A stretch of DNA of 64,000 nt from Ophiodon elongatus. Taxonomy: Eukaryota > Chordata > Actinopteri > Perciformes > Hexagrammidae. How positions within the stretch are numbered: the first letter of the stretch is position 1; each line of letters starts with the position of its first letter. Below the pieces are notes generated by a model, which was not told the origin of the DNA, ran no database searches, and was given only the letters and a program-made list of their open reading frames with translations. Below, piece after piece: positions 1-11,937 of the stretch. The position numbers were made by a program, and so were the translations under genes. The DNA is taken from the NCBI GenBank assembly GCA_016806645.1, contig JACSYO010000471.1:2296501-2360500 (forward strand), read 5' to 3'.

Positions 1-78
1 ACCATGACTGTTTCAGATTCATAACATGCAAGTGGATGTTTTATTACTGTTTTTTTCTGCCCTGCTGTTTTTTTCAAG

Positions 79-2017
79 GTATGCTGTCTCATCAGCTAAA
101 GCAACATGTCATAGATGGAGAGAAGACAATCATTCAGAACCCAACAGACCTGCAAAGGTAAATGTAGTCACTTTTTACACGTAAGAGGAAGTGGGGTAAA
201 TCTGGGGCATGCTGTTGGCACGGTCACACAAATGCAAAATGAATCTTCAACTCCTGTTCACTCCCATTTTATGCCAGCGAAGGCCATTCGCTATCAGCGA
301 TGGAGCACTTTCTTGAAGCACGAATGTACGGCCGTGCCCTGTGGGTGTTTTGAATTGTGTTAAACCTCTAAGACTAAAGATTAACTTGAGTCCCACGTTT
401 TGTGTCCATATAGACACAGGGTGTAGATAATGGGTAATGATTGAATGTGTCATGTGTGATTCAGTCCTTTCAATCAATATCACATTTCAAATATTGCACA
501 ACACCAGTTGTCTCTGTTCAAATGTCTTTAATTTATTTTCTATGCAGGTGACAATTTGACTAGTGATGTCTAAAGTCTGATGTTGTTTTGAACAGGAGTA
601 ATGTTATTGGAATGTTACAATATAACCATAATGACTGCTGACACATTAAGGGCCAGTCACCCAAATCACAAAGAAAATGCATATTACGTATAAATATATC
701 GTGTCCTCATCTCGCCAGACTGTAAGTCTGAGTTTGATGTTGTACGCTCTGAGACTTGTATCACAGAACCAACATAGTGGAAATTTATGAAATTTGATTT
801 GTGGTGCTGAAACCAACCAACCAAAATTACATTTGGGGAATTTCAAGAGCAAATAGTTTTTAGTTTTTCACTGGCTGCTGTTGACTCTCAATTTCAGGAA
901 GGACCAGGAGAAGGCAGAGTTCGAGGTACATGAAGTCTATGCTGTGGACGTCTTGATAAGCACTGGAGAAGGAAAGGTCCGTTTGTCTCTCTAGTCCTTT
1001 ATCCATACCCAATGCTGCCAAAATGGTATCTAATAAACAGACACTTTAATGTTTTTTCACTCTTGTCATTTACAATTAGGCCAGAGATGGAGGTCAGAGG
1101 ACCACCATTTATAAGAGGGACCCCAGTAAGCAATACGGCTTGAAGATGAAAACTTCCCGTACGTTCTTCAGCGAAGTTGAACGGCGCTTTGATGCCATGC
1201 CTTTTACTCTCCGGTATGAATACCAAACTTAATGTGTAACTACTAATATACATAATCTACCACGTGCTGACATTTGAAATAGATTGATAGCGTTGAATAT
1301 TAATAAACTTTGGCTCATGCACTTACTTAATTCCATCGTCCCTTTTCCGTCAGAGCGTTCGAGGATGAGGCCAAAGCCCGTCTGGGTGTGGTGGAGTGTG
1401 CCAAGCATGAATTGGTACAGCCCTTCAGCGTGCTCCACGAGAAAGAGGGTGAGTATTTACCTCTGCCTTTTATCATGTTTTTGCTTTTTACCATTTCTCT
1501 TTTTATTTACCGCCCCCCCTACTTTATGTCTTTTGTTCTCAGGAGAGTGTGTAGCTCAGTTTAAGTTCACAGTGTTGCTGATGGCCAACGGGCCTCACAG
1601 AATCACCAGCGGACCCTTAGATCAAGAGCTCTACAAGTCGGAGCATGAAGTTCAGGATGCAGATCTACGGGTAAGATTGTTATTTCCTTTCCCTTCACTT
1701 TACATCAAGCTCCTTAATCACACAGAAACTGGCTGCATTAAACATCTCATTACCTTTTTACTAAAACGTCTCTCCTCTTCCCCAGACTTTACTACAGAGC
1801 TCTGCAAGCCGTAAAACACAGAAGAAAAAGAAAAAGAAGGTAAATTATGATCCAATAATTATATAACAATGAACCCTCATGCTGTCCTACCATTCACCTC
1901 CTTGACTTTAGTGTCACCTCACTGATCTGTTCCTCCCATTTTCACATCCTACAGGCCTCAAAGACAGCAGAAAATGCAACTGGACAGCCCACCGAGGACA
2001 CAGAAGCTGTAGAATGA
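79..2017 (+). CDS. pa2g4: Proliferation-associated protein 2G4 (EBP1), 3' part: last seven coding exons
   Basis: Exons 79-157, 898-976, 1080-1213, 1354-1448, 1543-1670, 1786-1839 and 1955-2017 (stop TGA 2015-2017) join in frame with GT/AG borders. They give the C-terminal part of PA2G4/EBP1, starting at GMLSHQLKQHVIDGEKTIIQ and running through the conserved TTIYKRDPSKQYGLKMKTSR and [20 protein letters not shown] segments. PA2G4 has a methionine-aminopeptidase ('pita-bread') fold without peptidase activity. It binds RNA and ribosomes and acts in growth control in nucleolus and cytoplasm. The lysine run after RKTQ near the C-terminus is the family's nucleic-acid-binding and nucleolar-targeting tail. 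The gene starts left of the window, so the N-terminal half is missing by truncation only. Teleosts may carry two copies (a/b), and I cannot say which this is. Identification is very secure from whole-exon similarity to the human protein. Confidence 0.96.
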
Positions 2018-2219
2018 GAAAATGCTGCCTTTCCACACATGCAAGACCCCAAAGAGAAGCAAGAGGAAATATGACAAATTGCCCCAAACTCTCAGCCCGT
2101 TACACATCTTTGATTTCACAAATTAAACGGATGAATTTTAGATCTTACATGGATGCTTAACTCTTTACTGCGGTCACTGAAAGTACCATCTTACTTTTTC
2201 TTCCCTTACTTGAGTAAGA

Positions 2220-2225
2220 AATAAA
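2220..2225 (+). terminator. Candidate polyadenylation signal of pa2g4
   Basis: AATAAA lies about 200 bases after the pa2g4 stop. A second, distal A(A/T)TAAA-like cluster lies near 3235-3242, so the 3' UTR could extend there. The choice between them is not decided by sequence. Confidence 0.45.
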
Positions 2226-3741
2226 GAATATTTGCAAGTAGTTTTACATCTTTGAAAGTACATGTTGCCAAATGGTACGTGTGCGACTGGTACCTGCATT
2301 CTTTTTACTTGAATAATCTTTTGATCCTCTTCACGTTTATATTATTCTCAACTTTCAAGTAAACTGGAAGCTTACAGTGGGCATTAACGGAGGTGGATCA
2401 GTCTGTATTTTTTACATCATACTGCAGTCAAGGATTATTGGATGATACCAACGGAAACACGAGTCGCAACAAGTTATCTAAACTTGTTTAAATGTAAACA
2501 AAGATTTATAGGGAAAAACTTGCCAATAAGAAATATTTTCACCTCTTGTGAGTGTGAAATCACATGTTGACGAGTTTATTCATCCAGTGCTTTATGAAAA
2601 AACCGACCTTTAGCAGTTAAAAACAGTTGATCAAAAGCATTTTTCCTTAACTTCACAGTAAAGGGTTAAACTATAATTGTCAAATGACAGTAATCACAAG
2701 GACTGAAGTATAGAAGATGGCTTTTGCATCAGAGTTAATCTAAGTATTTATGGTTAGTCTTCCATCATCAAGGCCGTCATTTAGCTGAAACTACAGTGTT
2801 TTAACTACACAATTATTTTAAAGTATTAACTTGAGCAAAAGACTGGAATATTTTTAAGAATACGAGCAAAAGACGCAGTTGTAATCAGCTCTACTTTAGG
2901 GAACAAAACCGCTACATTTACTGCCATTCCCCTTGAATTTTATGAAAAGATAGAATCTTATATGTTCCACTTTTGAAAAACTTTTCTATTAGCGACACCT
3001 GTTACTTGCTTTACTACGTCACTGGTCTTGTGAAGTGTGACATTTAAAGCTGACCAAGTTTAAAAATAGAGTTTTTGATGGGTGTCTTCAGAGGAATTGG
3101 ACCAGTAAGAGATCATTTCAGGTCTTGAGTTTCATTTTGAGGGCTGGGTCAGATTTGTCAACAGCTGAATATGTTGAGAAAAGTAAATCCTGCTTTGTAG
3201 CTCAATCAGTGGGCAATGGAACTTTACATCTAATGAAATAAAAACATTTTCATACATTTCTGTTTTTTGTCTGAAGGTTTTTAGTATTTGAAATGTCTGC
3301 AATTAATTATCATGATTACCTGCCTAATTAAGTCCTAATGGTAAGTCAAGAAATTGTGGTGGTGTTGAAAGAGAGGGCCTTTAATATCTGAGTCTTTTTG
3401 GTCATTGTGGGAAATGTTGGATATCAATGACCTGAGCTTCTTTATGGCAACATTAGATATTTAATTAGTCTGACATACCTGCCTAGTTATTTGATTGATT
3501 TCCCAACGATTTTACCATAACATGATAGATCTTGATAACACAATATTAAATTACATATAGCCTTGATAAAAGTATTTTATCTATATTGCCTTTTCAACAT
3601 GCTGAGCATCAGCATGTTTTTTGCATAAATATTGTTTTAGGTTAGAGAAGTGCTATAATCAATTAGAAAGCGAAAAAAAAAATTTTTTTACAAATTAAAA
3701 ACATTTAGTAACTGTCCTGGAGCTTTGGATCATTTCACACA

Positions 3742-3800
3742 ATAGATAAATAGATAGATAGATAGTTACTTTATTAATCCCGCAAGGGGAAATGTTTTCG
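3742..3800 (+). repeat. GATA microsatellite followed by a retroposon 3' tail
   Basis: A short (GATA)n tract is followed by TACTTTATTAATCCCGCAAG and GGGGAAATG. The 'CTTTATTRATCCC...GGGGAAATT' word recurs near 8151 (+ strand) and near 26773 (- strand). It is a widespread terminal signature of fish non-LTR retroposons. The family name is not assigned. Confidence 0.55.
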
Positions 3801-3831
3801 CTACAGCAGCGTTATGAACTGCAGTCAAGCC

Positions 3832-4413
3832 AGGAAACAGCCATATTGTCACAAACTATTATATATACAAGGACATTTAGCTAAGGGTTTTTAATGTGAT
3901 GCCATATTCAATAACAGATTAATTATTTTCATATCTGGCTTCGCTTCATTCTGTTTGTTATATTCTCACAATATTATGTTTATTACAATGACACAAATAA
4001 GAATTATGTCAATGTGATGATTTACATGTCGGAAACCTGAAACGTTTTAGTGGTATTTAATTGTTGTTTTGCTTTAAAAAAAACAAAAAGTAGATAAAAT
4101 AGAAAGTTTACATGTGTTATTTATTCATATACTTTGTACATAAATAAATGACAAAATATGTAAATTAAATCGTAAGTAATCACCAACTTAACACTATGAG
4201 ATCTTTTTGAGGTGCAAAATATATGAATAAATAACACACGTAAACTTTCTATTTTATTTACTTTTTTTTTTTTTTAAAGCAATACAACAATTAAATACCA
4301 CTAAAACGTTTCAGGTTTTCGACATGTAAATCATCACATTGACATACTCTAATTCTTATTTGTGTCATTGTAATATTGTATATATAATAGTTTTTGACAA
4401 CAGGCTGTTTCCT
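3832..4413. mobile_element. Foldback (long inverted repeat) element, about 580 bp
   Basis: The outer ends are inverted copies of AGGAAACAGCC. The arms continue inward with matching words: ACTATTATATATACA, ACAATGACACAAATAAGAATTA, TCAATGTGATGATTTACATG, CCTGAAACGTTTTAGTGGTA and AGAAAGTTTAC. They meet at a spacer of about 70 bases around 4135-4210. The left arm carries roughly 90 bases (about 3870-3965) that the right arm lacks. There is no ORF, so it is a non-autonomous MITE or foldback element. Confidence 0.8.
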
Positions 4414-5473
4414 TTTAATTCTAATCTGAGTTTAGAAGGAAATTGGCTCATGAGTGTGATTTGAAGTTAGCTCATGAAGCAGATTTTGAAGGGCATTCAT
4501 TTTGAAATCACACATCAGAATGTGCTGATTGTCTCTGAGTAACAACTTGAGGTGGTCTACTATTAATCTGAAGTGAAATTAGTTTGGAACTTTGGACCAT
4601 TTCCTTTAAAATCTAATCTGAAATTAGAGACACATTGGCTCATGAATGTGATTTTCTAGGGCTTTCATTTTGAAATTCAACATCAGAATGCCCTGATATT
4701 GGAAGAGATACCTTCCAAGGTGGTATGCTATCGATATTAGGTATAAGTATTCACACAATGGAAATTAAATTGTTCCTTGAAATAGTGTTTGCATGTGGTA
4801 TTTGAAAAAAAAGTTATCATTCATAAAATGTATAATTTTTCACTCATTCATTTAGTTAAATTTATTAATGTATCTGTATTTACAGACGTATTAAATGACT
4901 ATCACGTTCAGCGGAATTTTGCTCTTATTTTGACGTCAGTTCTTACGCGCTCTGACCGTAATGCCTAGTGCATATGCCTACCAAAGACTGCGGGCTGGCT
5001 TGACTGTGTTTTTCGGAGTGGAGGCTGGCTTGACTGCAGTCATTCACACAGGTAAGCAATCAAATATATAATAAATTAAAATAAAATAAAACAAGTTACG
5101 GTCAATTGCATTTCCGTCACATCTAGTATTTATATTGATTATTTATTTATTTCACTTTACTTGAATTAACTTTTCTGTTAACTTGTCTGTCCATTCAGTA
5201 GTTAGAGAGTAAAATGTGTAAAAAGAAACCTTCTAAAAACAAAACATCAGGTCAATTTATTTCCAGAACAATAGACTAGTTTTCCTTAAAGGTCCAAAAA
5301 AAGTGCTTTTTTAAGAAAAAATTATCTTGAAAAGTGGATATTCCAATAAAATACGGCGCCATACGGCAATGACATTACTTTTGAGTAGGAAAGACGCAGT
5401 CCTGCCATTAAAACTACATTTCCCAGCGAGCCAAGAACACGGCAGTTGGCGCGTGAACATGACGTCGCCGCCA

Positions 5474-5659
5474 GTATAAAGCCCGCCCTCTTCCGCCGTC
5501 ACATCCTCTTTCCGTTGCTCTCCTCGCTTTGAGGTATGGAAACCCGCTCCTCTGCCAACTGAATCCGCACCAATCCTCAGGTTTCCCTGATCATCCGCTG
5601 GTACTAATCTGTTCTCTGTCTTGTTCCCACAGAACCTTCTCCTCACGATGAGAGCCAAG
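5474..5659 (+). promoter_or_regulatory. rpl41 core promoter, TOP-like 5' UTR exon and first coding exon
   Basis: A TATA-like TATAAAG (about 5476) precedes a pyrimidine-rich start region (CCTCTTTCCG, about 5506), as expected for a 5'-terminal-oligopyrimidine mRNA of the translation machinery. A short noncoding exon ends at 5533 before GTATGG. Exon 2 (5633-5659) carries the start codon at 5648. Confidence 0.6.
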
Positions 5660-7042
5660 GTGAGCTGACCAGCCAGTGTCCGTATTTATGTGGTTTTGTT
5701 TCCTCTTCCTGTTGCAGTCAGCGCCGCTAGCTGGCGTCAGAACAGCCCCCCCTGTGCTGCTGTAGCTCGTCTACTGGCTGAAAATGTGTTTCTAGCCTTA
5801 AACTCTTATTATGCGTACATTTACATGTAAATATCAACTCTTATTTCAATAAATGCGCAAAGAAATGCAACGTTAAATGCCTCTGCGCCAGGAAGGCCCA
5901 CCTGGGTTGCATGCTCAATGTTAGCCATGGTAACATCAATGCTCTTGACTCTATTGTTTGTTTTTTTGAAAGGTCCAGTCGAGGTGTTGACATTCAAATG
6001 TTTTTAGTACCAGTGTAGTCGAGTAGTGTTTTCTGTGCATCATGTAAAGCATGCTGTCAGTCTGTAAGGGGGGAACAAGCATGGCGAACATGACCGCATT
6101 GATTGATCTCTAATAAATATCCCTCTTGTTTTCCAGTGGAGGAAGAAGCGTATGCGCAGGTAAGCATTATTAATCCTTTTAGTACAAATGTCTGGTTCTC
6201 AGTAGTTTGAGGATTTTTATATGAAATTAATCCATCTCCATTATGTCATAATTATTGCATTCAACTACTTATACAACACAAGCTCTTGGAATGTGTTGTG
6301 CCAGTATCCATTTCTAATTGAAACATAGCATTCACATTCATTAGCAGTGCTACCTACATTTAAATAGTCTGTAGGCTAGTGGGGCTTATGACTTACAATA
6401 CCACTGGGAAATTAAAACACCTGCTGCAAATTATAGTTTTATTATTTTTGCTCACCCATAGTTATCTACTCAAATCTTAAAAGTGCTGAACAAGGGCTTG
6501 GCACCTACTCTACACATATGCACATGGCACTAGTGATGTCTTAATTAATAAATCAATAATATAAATATTTTTTGTCCATGTGAAGATCAGTTATTTCTTA
6601 ATGGGTCAAGTTAGAACTCATGATTTCCAAATGGTTTGATTCCCTTTAAATACACCATGTTTTTCCACAAGCTTTGAAATCAGTGTGAGGAGAATCAGGT
6701 CTCAAACTTGTGGTTAAAATATAATGTGTATTTAAACTGCTGTATTTGCTGTGGGTTGACCACGTGAGACTGAAGGCAGGTTCAGGCTACGCAGTACTGT
6801 AGCACTGAGTGCAGATATTGGCTTCACATTAAAACTCAACCTCATAACCCAGGTTTATTTATTTATTTTTTTAATAAACCATTAAAGGGTAGCTTTGTTT
6901 TGGGGTTTGCTATAAATCCATATTTGTGCACATTTAAATGGCCATTGAGCAGCAACTTCTAAATGTTTTCCTGACCGCTGCTGTTTTTTGTTTCAACAGG
7001 CTGAAGCGTAAAAGGCGAAAGATGAGGCAGAGGTCTAAGTAA
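5648..7042 (+). CDS. rpl41: 60S ribosomal protein L41 (eL41), 25 residues
   Basis: Coding exons 5648-5659, 6137-6159 and 7000-7042 join in frame to 26 codons including TAA. The protein begins MRAKWRKKRMRR and ends KMRQRSK. Seventeen of its 25 residues are Arg or Lys, and the sequence is the near-invariant eukaryotic eL41. The protein forms a single helix bridging the two ribosomal subunits (bridge eB14 in eukaryotic ribosome structures). All coding exons fall below normal gene-finder limits, so this gene is easily missed. The upstream TOP-like start and downstream AATAAA (7286-7291) frame a complete compact gene. In human, RPL41 lies close to PA2G4 on 12q13, which supports orthology. Confidence 0.95.
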
Positions 7043-7285
7043 GCCCTCATCCCTGCAGCTGTGACCCGTCGGAGCCTCTCCGGTTGACTGACTCGTGGCT
7101 GAAGTGGAGCCTCCATCAGTGGAACGGACCTAACCCCTGATTTCAGATGACTGCGCATCTCATGGAGACCGCTGTGAAAGTCAGACTGGAAAAGGCAAAG
7201 ACGCAGGACTACAAACATCAGAACCACAGCTTCTTTGTTCACGGATCATAATGCATTTTGTTTACCAACAACTGATGTATTGAAC

Positions 7286-7291
7286 AATAAA
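7286..7291 (+). terminator. Polyadenylation signal of rpl41
   Basis: AATAAA lies 244 bases after the rpl41 stop, a 3' UTR size plausible for this gene. Confidence 0.6.
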
Positions 7292-7309
7292 CACTTAAAA
7301 AATGTACAC

Positions 7310-8690
7310 CAAGGTTACGCCTCTTGATTAATGTGACTATTAAGATAATAGTCGGTGAATGTCTCGTATAACTTGTGCTTGCTTGACTATTTATTGTGCT
7401 GCTTTTTTTTGCTCAACTATGTACCTCTGTACTTGTAAGTTTTAAGCACTTAATGGATTATGAATCAAATATGATCTGAGTGGAGCTGTATGTAAAGTGA
7501 CTCAATACCAAGCGTTAGGTGGTGTCTTTATCAAATGAGATGTTGAGGCTTCTGAAGACCTTTGTGCTAGAATTGAGGAAACTAAAGATTCACATGTGAA
7601 AACCCTTAATATTAAAAGGTGCCACATTACACCTAGCTTTATATTTATCCAATGTGCTGAAGTACAGAGCAGTACGCTAAATATATTGATAGGTAGCATA
7701 TACATTACGCGTAGAGCCATTGCAATAAATGTACATACTTTTTTTTTCCAGGGACCATCCTGAATAAAACAAACGGTTTAGCATAAATACTAATTTACAT
7801 GGCTGTATTGCTAATTTAGCTTTTATTAAATTGTTCCTACAGTTTGTCGTGCTAAACTGGGACATCAGGTGCTGTACAAATATACTGGCTTTGCTCCGAT
7901 GGGATCCATTTGAAGTTTATCTGAGTGGCTCACTAACTAAACTACTACGATCTAACAAGCAGTTTTAATGAGTAAGAACACATTGTTTGTAGCACTGGTG
8001 GACAACAATATGCTTCTATTACAGAGTTTACCGTATATACGATTGTGTGCGTCACATTTTTGTTTGTGTTAAACATTTAAATTCTAGTTTCTAGTGTAAG
8101 TCCTGAATTTACATTTTTACTTTTATCAGCAAATAAGATAAGAGAGTCCTTTATTAGTTCCGCAGTGGGGTAATTCACAGGATTACAGCAGCAGAGGGTA
8201 AAGTGCAAACAAGACTAAGTATGAAAAAAGTATCTTGTCTCGCCTCTGATCTGTAACGTAACTATAGCTGTGGCTCACTACAAACTGTCAGAGAAAAGAA
8301 GTGGAATAAACAGTACAATACTTGCATCAATACATCAATGGAAATACTTAACTGAAAGTACAAGTGTTTCAAAATGGTACTTAAACACAGGGCTTAAATT
8401 AATGTATGTATAGTTACTTTAAACTTTATGGATTCAGTCATCACAATCCAACAGTTTGAAATGATCAAGTATTCCGAATATGTACCATCTAAATTAAAAT
8501 AATTATTTTCCATGTATTAGACATAATCAAGTGGTATTCAGACTTTAACAAAAGTCAAGTAAAAATACAATTTAAAAACTGGGGTGCTAAAATGAGAGCA
8601 TGACAGAAAACCTAGGAACCAGAGACATGACCTCTGGATTATCTAAATCTGCATAATTGAGCCCGGTTTTGAGTCTCGTGACGCGTCCAC
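7310..8690. repeat. Intergenic region rpl41-crbn with retroposon and MITE fragments
   Basis: No gene seen. A retroposon tail (near 8151: CCTTTATTAGTTCCGCAGTG, then GGGGTAATTCAC) is followed by fragments of the 'AAGTACAAGTGTTTCAAAATGG' / 'ACTTAACTGAAAGTAC' repeat (about 8330-8400). That repeat belongs to the family also seen in vhl introns. GC content rises after 8670, at the crbn promoter. Confidence 0.5.
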
Positions 8691-8762
8691 AGGGGGCGCA
8701 CGTGACCCGTCTCCACGCGGGAGACGCCGCAGAAGAAGAGTTAGTTTTGTAAACACACGGCT

Positions 8763-11700
8763 ATGGCTGACGAGAGGGGTGGAGGTGAAGACAACGTTAA
8801 CGACAACATGGGGAACCAGCTTCAGCTCCTACCAGGTAACCGTTGACTCCACCGGGCCCCGCGCGCGCGGCTCGGTGCCTCACCGGAAGAGCCTCTTCCT
8901 GGTCGCCCCGCTAACGGCGAGCTAACGTGTCTTCATGCAGGCCACTGTCAGGCTTCACGTCCCGACCACTCGCTCTGTGAACCCCTGCTGTCTCTTTATC
9001 TGCATTTTCACCGTCAGGGCGACGCGTTGAAGCGACAAAGATGTAGTTTGGTGAGGAGGCGTTAAACGAGCTCACTGAGAGCCGCTGTGCTTTGTGTGCC
9101 ATAACAGACAACGAGGAGGAAGAGGAGGAGGAGGAAGATGACATGGAGACTGAAGACCGAGACAGCGAGGAGGCAGAGAAGCCCACCATGATCACCTTTG
9201 ACCCCAGTCTTCCCACGTCCCACGCTGTGAGTGATGCCACTGTTGCTTTCTGTCTCCCCATGTTTACCCCCGTGCATGTAGTCATCCTACCCCCCAGTGT
9301 CTCAGTGTCTCAGTAACCAGTCACAGAGCTGGGGAGTTAGTTCTTGCAGCTGTGGTTGTGTTGACTCTGACCCCCCGTGTGGCGACAGTACCTGGGTTCA
9401 GACATGGAGGAGTTTCACGGCCGTACGGTCCACGACGAGGACAGCTGTCAGACCATCCCTGTGCTGCCTCACACCTCTGTGATGCTGGTGCCGGGTCAGA
9501 CGCTGCCTCTGCAGCTCTTCAGGCCGCAGGAGGTCAGCATGATGCGGAGCGTCATCCAGAAGGACCGCACCTTTGCAGTGCTTGCACACAGGTGAGAGGC
9601 ATTGCAGCTGACTTTGTTGCCGTTGGCAATCATCACCGACTGGACAGAGCGCATGTCTTTGTTTGGCGTATCAGTTAACGGGTTTACTGGTCATGACAGC
9701 TACTTCTTTGACGGTGAAAGCTGTTGTATAATGTTTCTTATGAGACACTTGAAGAGCTTTCTAACGTCAGAAAATAAATCCTGATGATAACATGTGGATT
9801 ATCTGACATGGTGCATGCAGTTTGAAAGATCTGGGCATGCTTGATGGGTATTGTATGATCCGGTGTTTTTACCATTGTTTTAGTTTGTCAGTCCCCCAGC
9901 CTTATAGAAGTACAACACTAAATGACTGGAGTAACCTTTTGAATTGTTCCTGGATTAAAATTCTAATGGTTTTATTTGGTGTTGTTTTCAGCAGTGATGC
10001 AGGTGAGTCGGAGGCAGAGTTCGGGACAACAGCTGAAATCTATGCTTACCGAGAAGAGCAGGAGTATGGCATTGAAACTGTCAAAGTGAAAGCTGTAGGC
10101 AGGCAGAGATTCAAGGTCCATGAGATAAGAACTCAAGCAGACGGGTAAGTTTAATTGCCTCATAAACAAAGGTTAGGGCGAGATGCATGTGCACATCTGA
10201 ATGAGAGCTGCCCACTATGAATGAAGACATAATCATTGTGTCGTGGTTCTCACATTGAGTGAGCCGATGGTTGTCTGTAGGAACCCTGCAGGTTTTAATC
10301 ATAATCACGTTGGCAGGGACGGATTCAAACAGGAGTATAAGCTGAATGATATTATCTCTTATTTTTATTGCAAGCACAAGAAGTTGAAAATATCAGATTT
10401 CCTCAGATTTTCTTAGTCGATTTAAACAATTAAATAAAACTTTGAAGGGTCAGTTTTGTTACATACATCATACGTGATGAGTGTTTACTCAAAGAAGAGG
10501 ACCTCATGGAAATGTTCAAATGTCTTTAAAAATGATTGGAAAATGATTACATTATTCTTCTATTTTCTAATGAAGTACTAGGCGATTTATCAGAGCTCCC
10601 AAAACAGAGCCTTGCCATCTGAAAGGGCTAAGTTATGTTCATACTAACCTTTAAATGATAGTTTATGGACGAGAGTGTTTTGAACAGGCTGTAACGTTGT
10701 GGAAACGCTGTGAACACGAGTCACGTCACATGGTAGCACAAACTCTGAATATTGTTACTTACATTACCCCTCATGTGTAAATATGACTCACTGCTGGCTG
10801 GTAACTGTCGTAGATTGTATTATTATATTATTCTATGATGAATTTGTCATAATTTCTAAGTATGTAAGAGATGATTTCAGAGATAAGTTATCGCCATAAG
10901 GACTGCACATCCTTTAAATCCGACTTTCACAGAGTAAAATATCAGTTTATTACGAGATCCCCGTCTGTCAAACCAGTTGGATCATCACTCAAAATATCTT
11001 AGAAAAGTCCTGGAAATGATCTCTAAAAAAGAGTGGTAACCATGTATTAGTGTTTGTCCAGCTGTTTCTTGCAGCCTGTTACAGTCAGGACTCTTTTCAA
11101 AATGACTCGAGTGGTGTTCTCATAGTCCACAGCTAGAGGGCAGACTAACAGTCATCCTCAAAAGGTAAACTGAGAACATCATAGTCAGCTTGCCACGATT
11201 GTTTTAGTGGAGTAACCACTAAATATACACATTTAGGTTTTTGTACAAGATGTTTTGACATGTTCTTTAAAGAGGAGTTAATTGTGATTGTGCTGTAGTT
11301 TTTCTGCTACATGCTCTGGAGAGGGTTTAGTTTATTTTTAATCATCTTTGTGGGTTACCAGAAAGTGCAAAGCCCATTCTTTGAGCCTCCTCCTGTTGGA
11401 GCGTACAGTAATGGACAGAAGCATCGAGGAGACACGCTGCCTATTTAAGTGTTGTGGAACGGTAGATCATGTCTACTTACCTCCTCCACTGTTCAGGAAA
11501 TCATTGAAATTAACTGTCCATAAAACTGGGTCTTCATAAAGACATATTTCCCTCTTTCTCTTGTTGCTGTTGTGTAATGAACATAAATTGGTTGCCATAA
11601 TCCTGTTAACCTTTTGTTGTTCTGTAAGTGATTCCAGCAAGCACAGAATCAAAATCATCTCCCACCTAAATAGAATCGTGTGTTGTGCCCTCGGAGGTGA

Positions 11701-11890
11701 TATGCACTGACTATTGATACAGCATGTACTGTGTATTTTAATAGCCTTCCCTTCCTTTCTGAAATGTTCTAAAACATTTCTGAACATGCTGCAGAAACAA
11801 ATAATCGAAATTCAGTGCCACTGCCATCATATTATGGCAGCAGTTTTGTGGATTTTCTTTCGGTTTGTGCATTAAATAGTTAGAAATTAA

Positions 11891-11937
<47 letters not shown>

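Larger units (their letters stand above)
2226..5470. other. Intergenic region pa2g4-rpl41, AT-rich, repeat-bearing
   Basis: No supportable ORF. It holds the possible extended pa2g4 3' UTR (to about 3250), a short GATA tract with a retroposon tail (3742-3800), a large foldback element (3832-4413), and AT-rich sequence with two loosely repeated blocks (4413-4500 and 4605-4690; shared words 'TCTAATCTGA', 'TTGGCTCATGA' and 'GTGATTT'). Confidence 0.7.

Noticed and set aside
1284..1814. 176-codon ORF across pa2g4 introns
   Set aside because: It reads through splice sites. Only the exon portions match PA2G4.
5660..6999. Possible snoRNAs in rpl41 introns
   Set aside because: Ribosomal-protein introns often host them, but I found no convincing C/D or H/ACA box set.
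9398..9678. Overlapping ORFs in crbn exon 3
   Set aside because: Alternative frames of a GC-rich coding exon; the CRBN frame accounts for the sequence.
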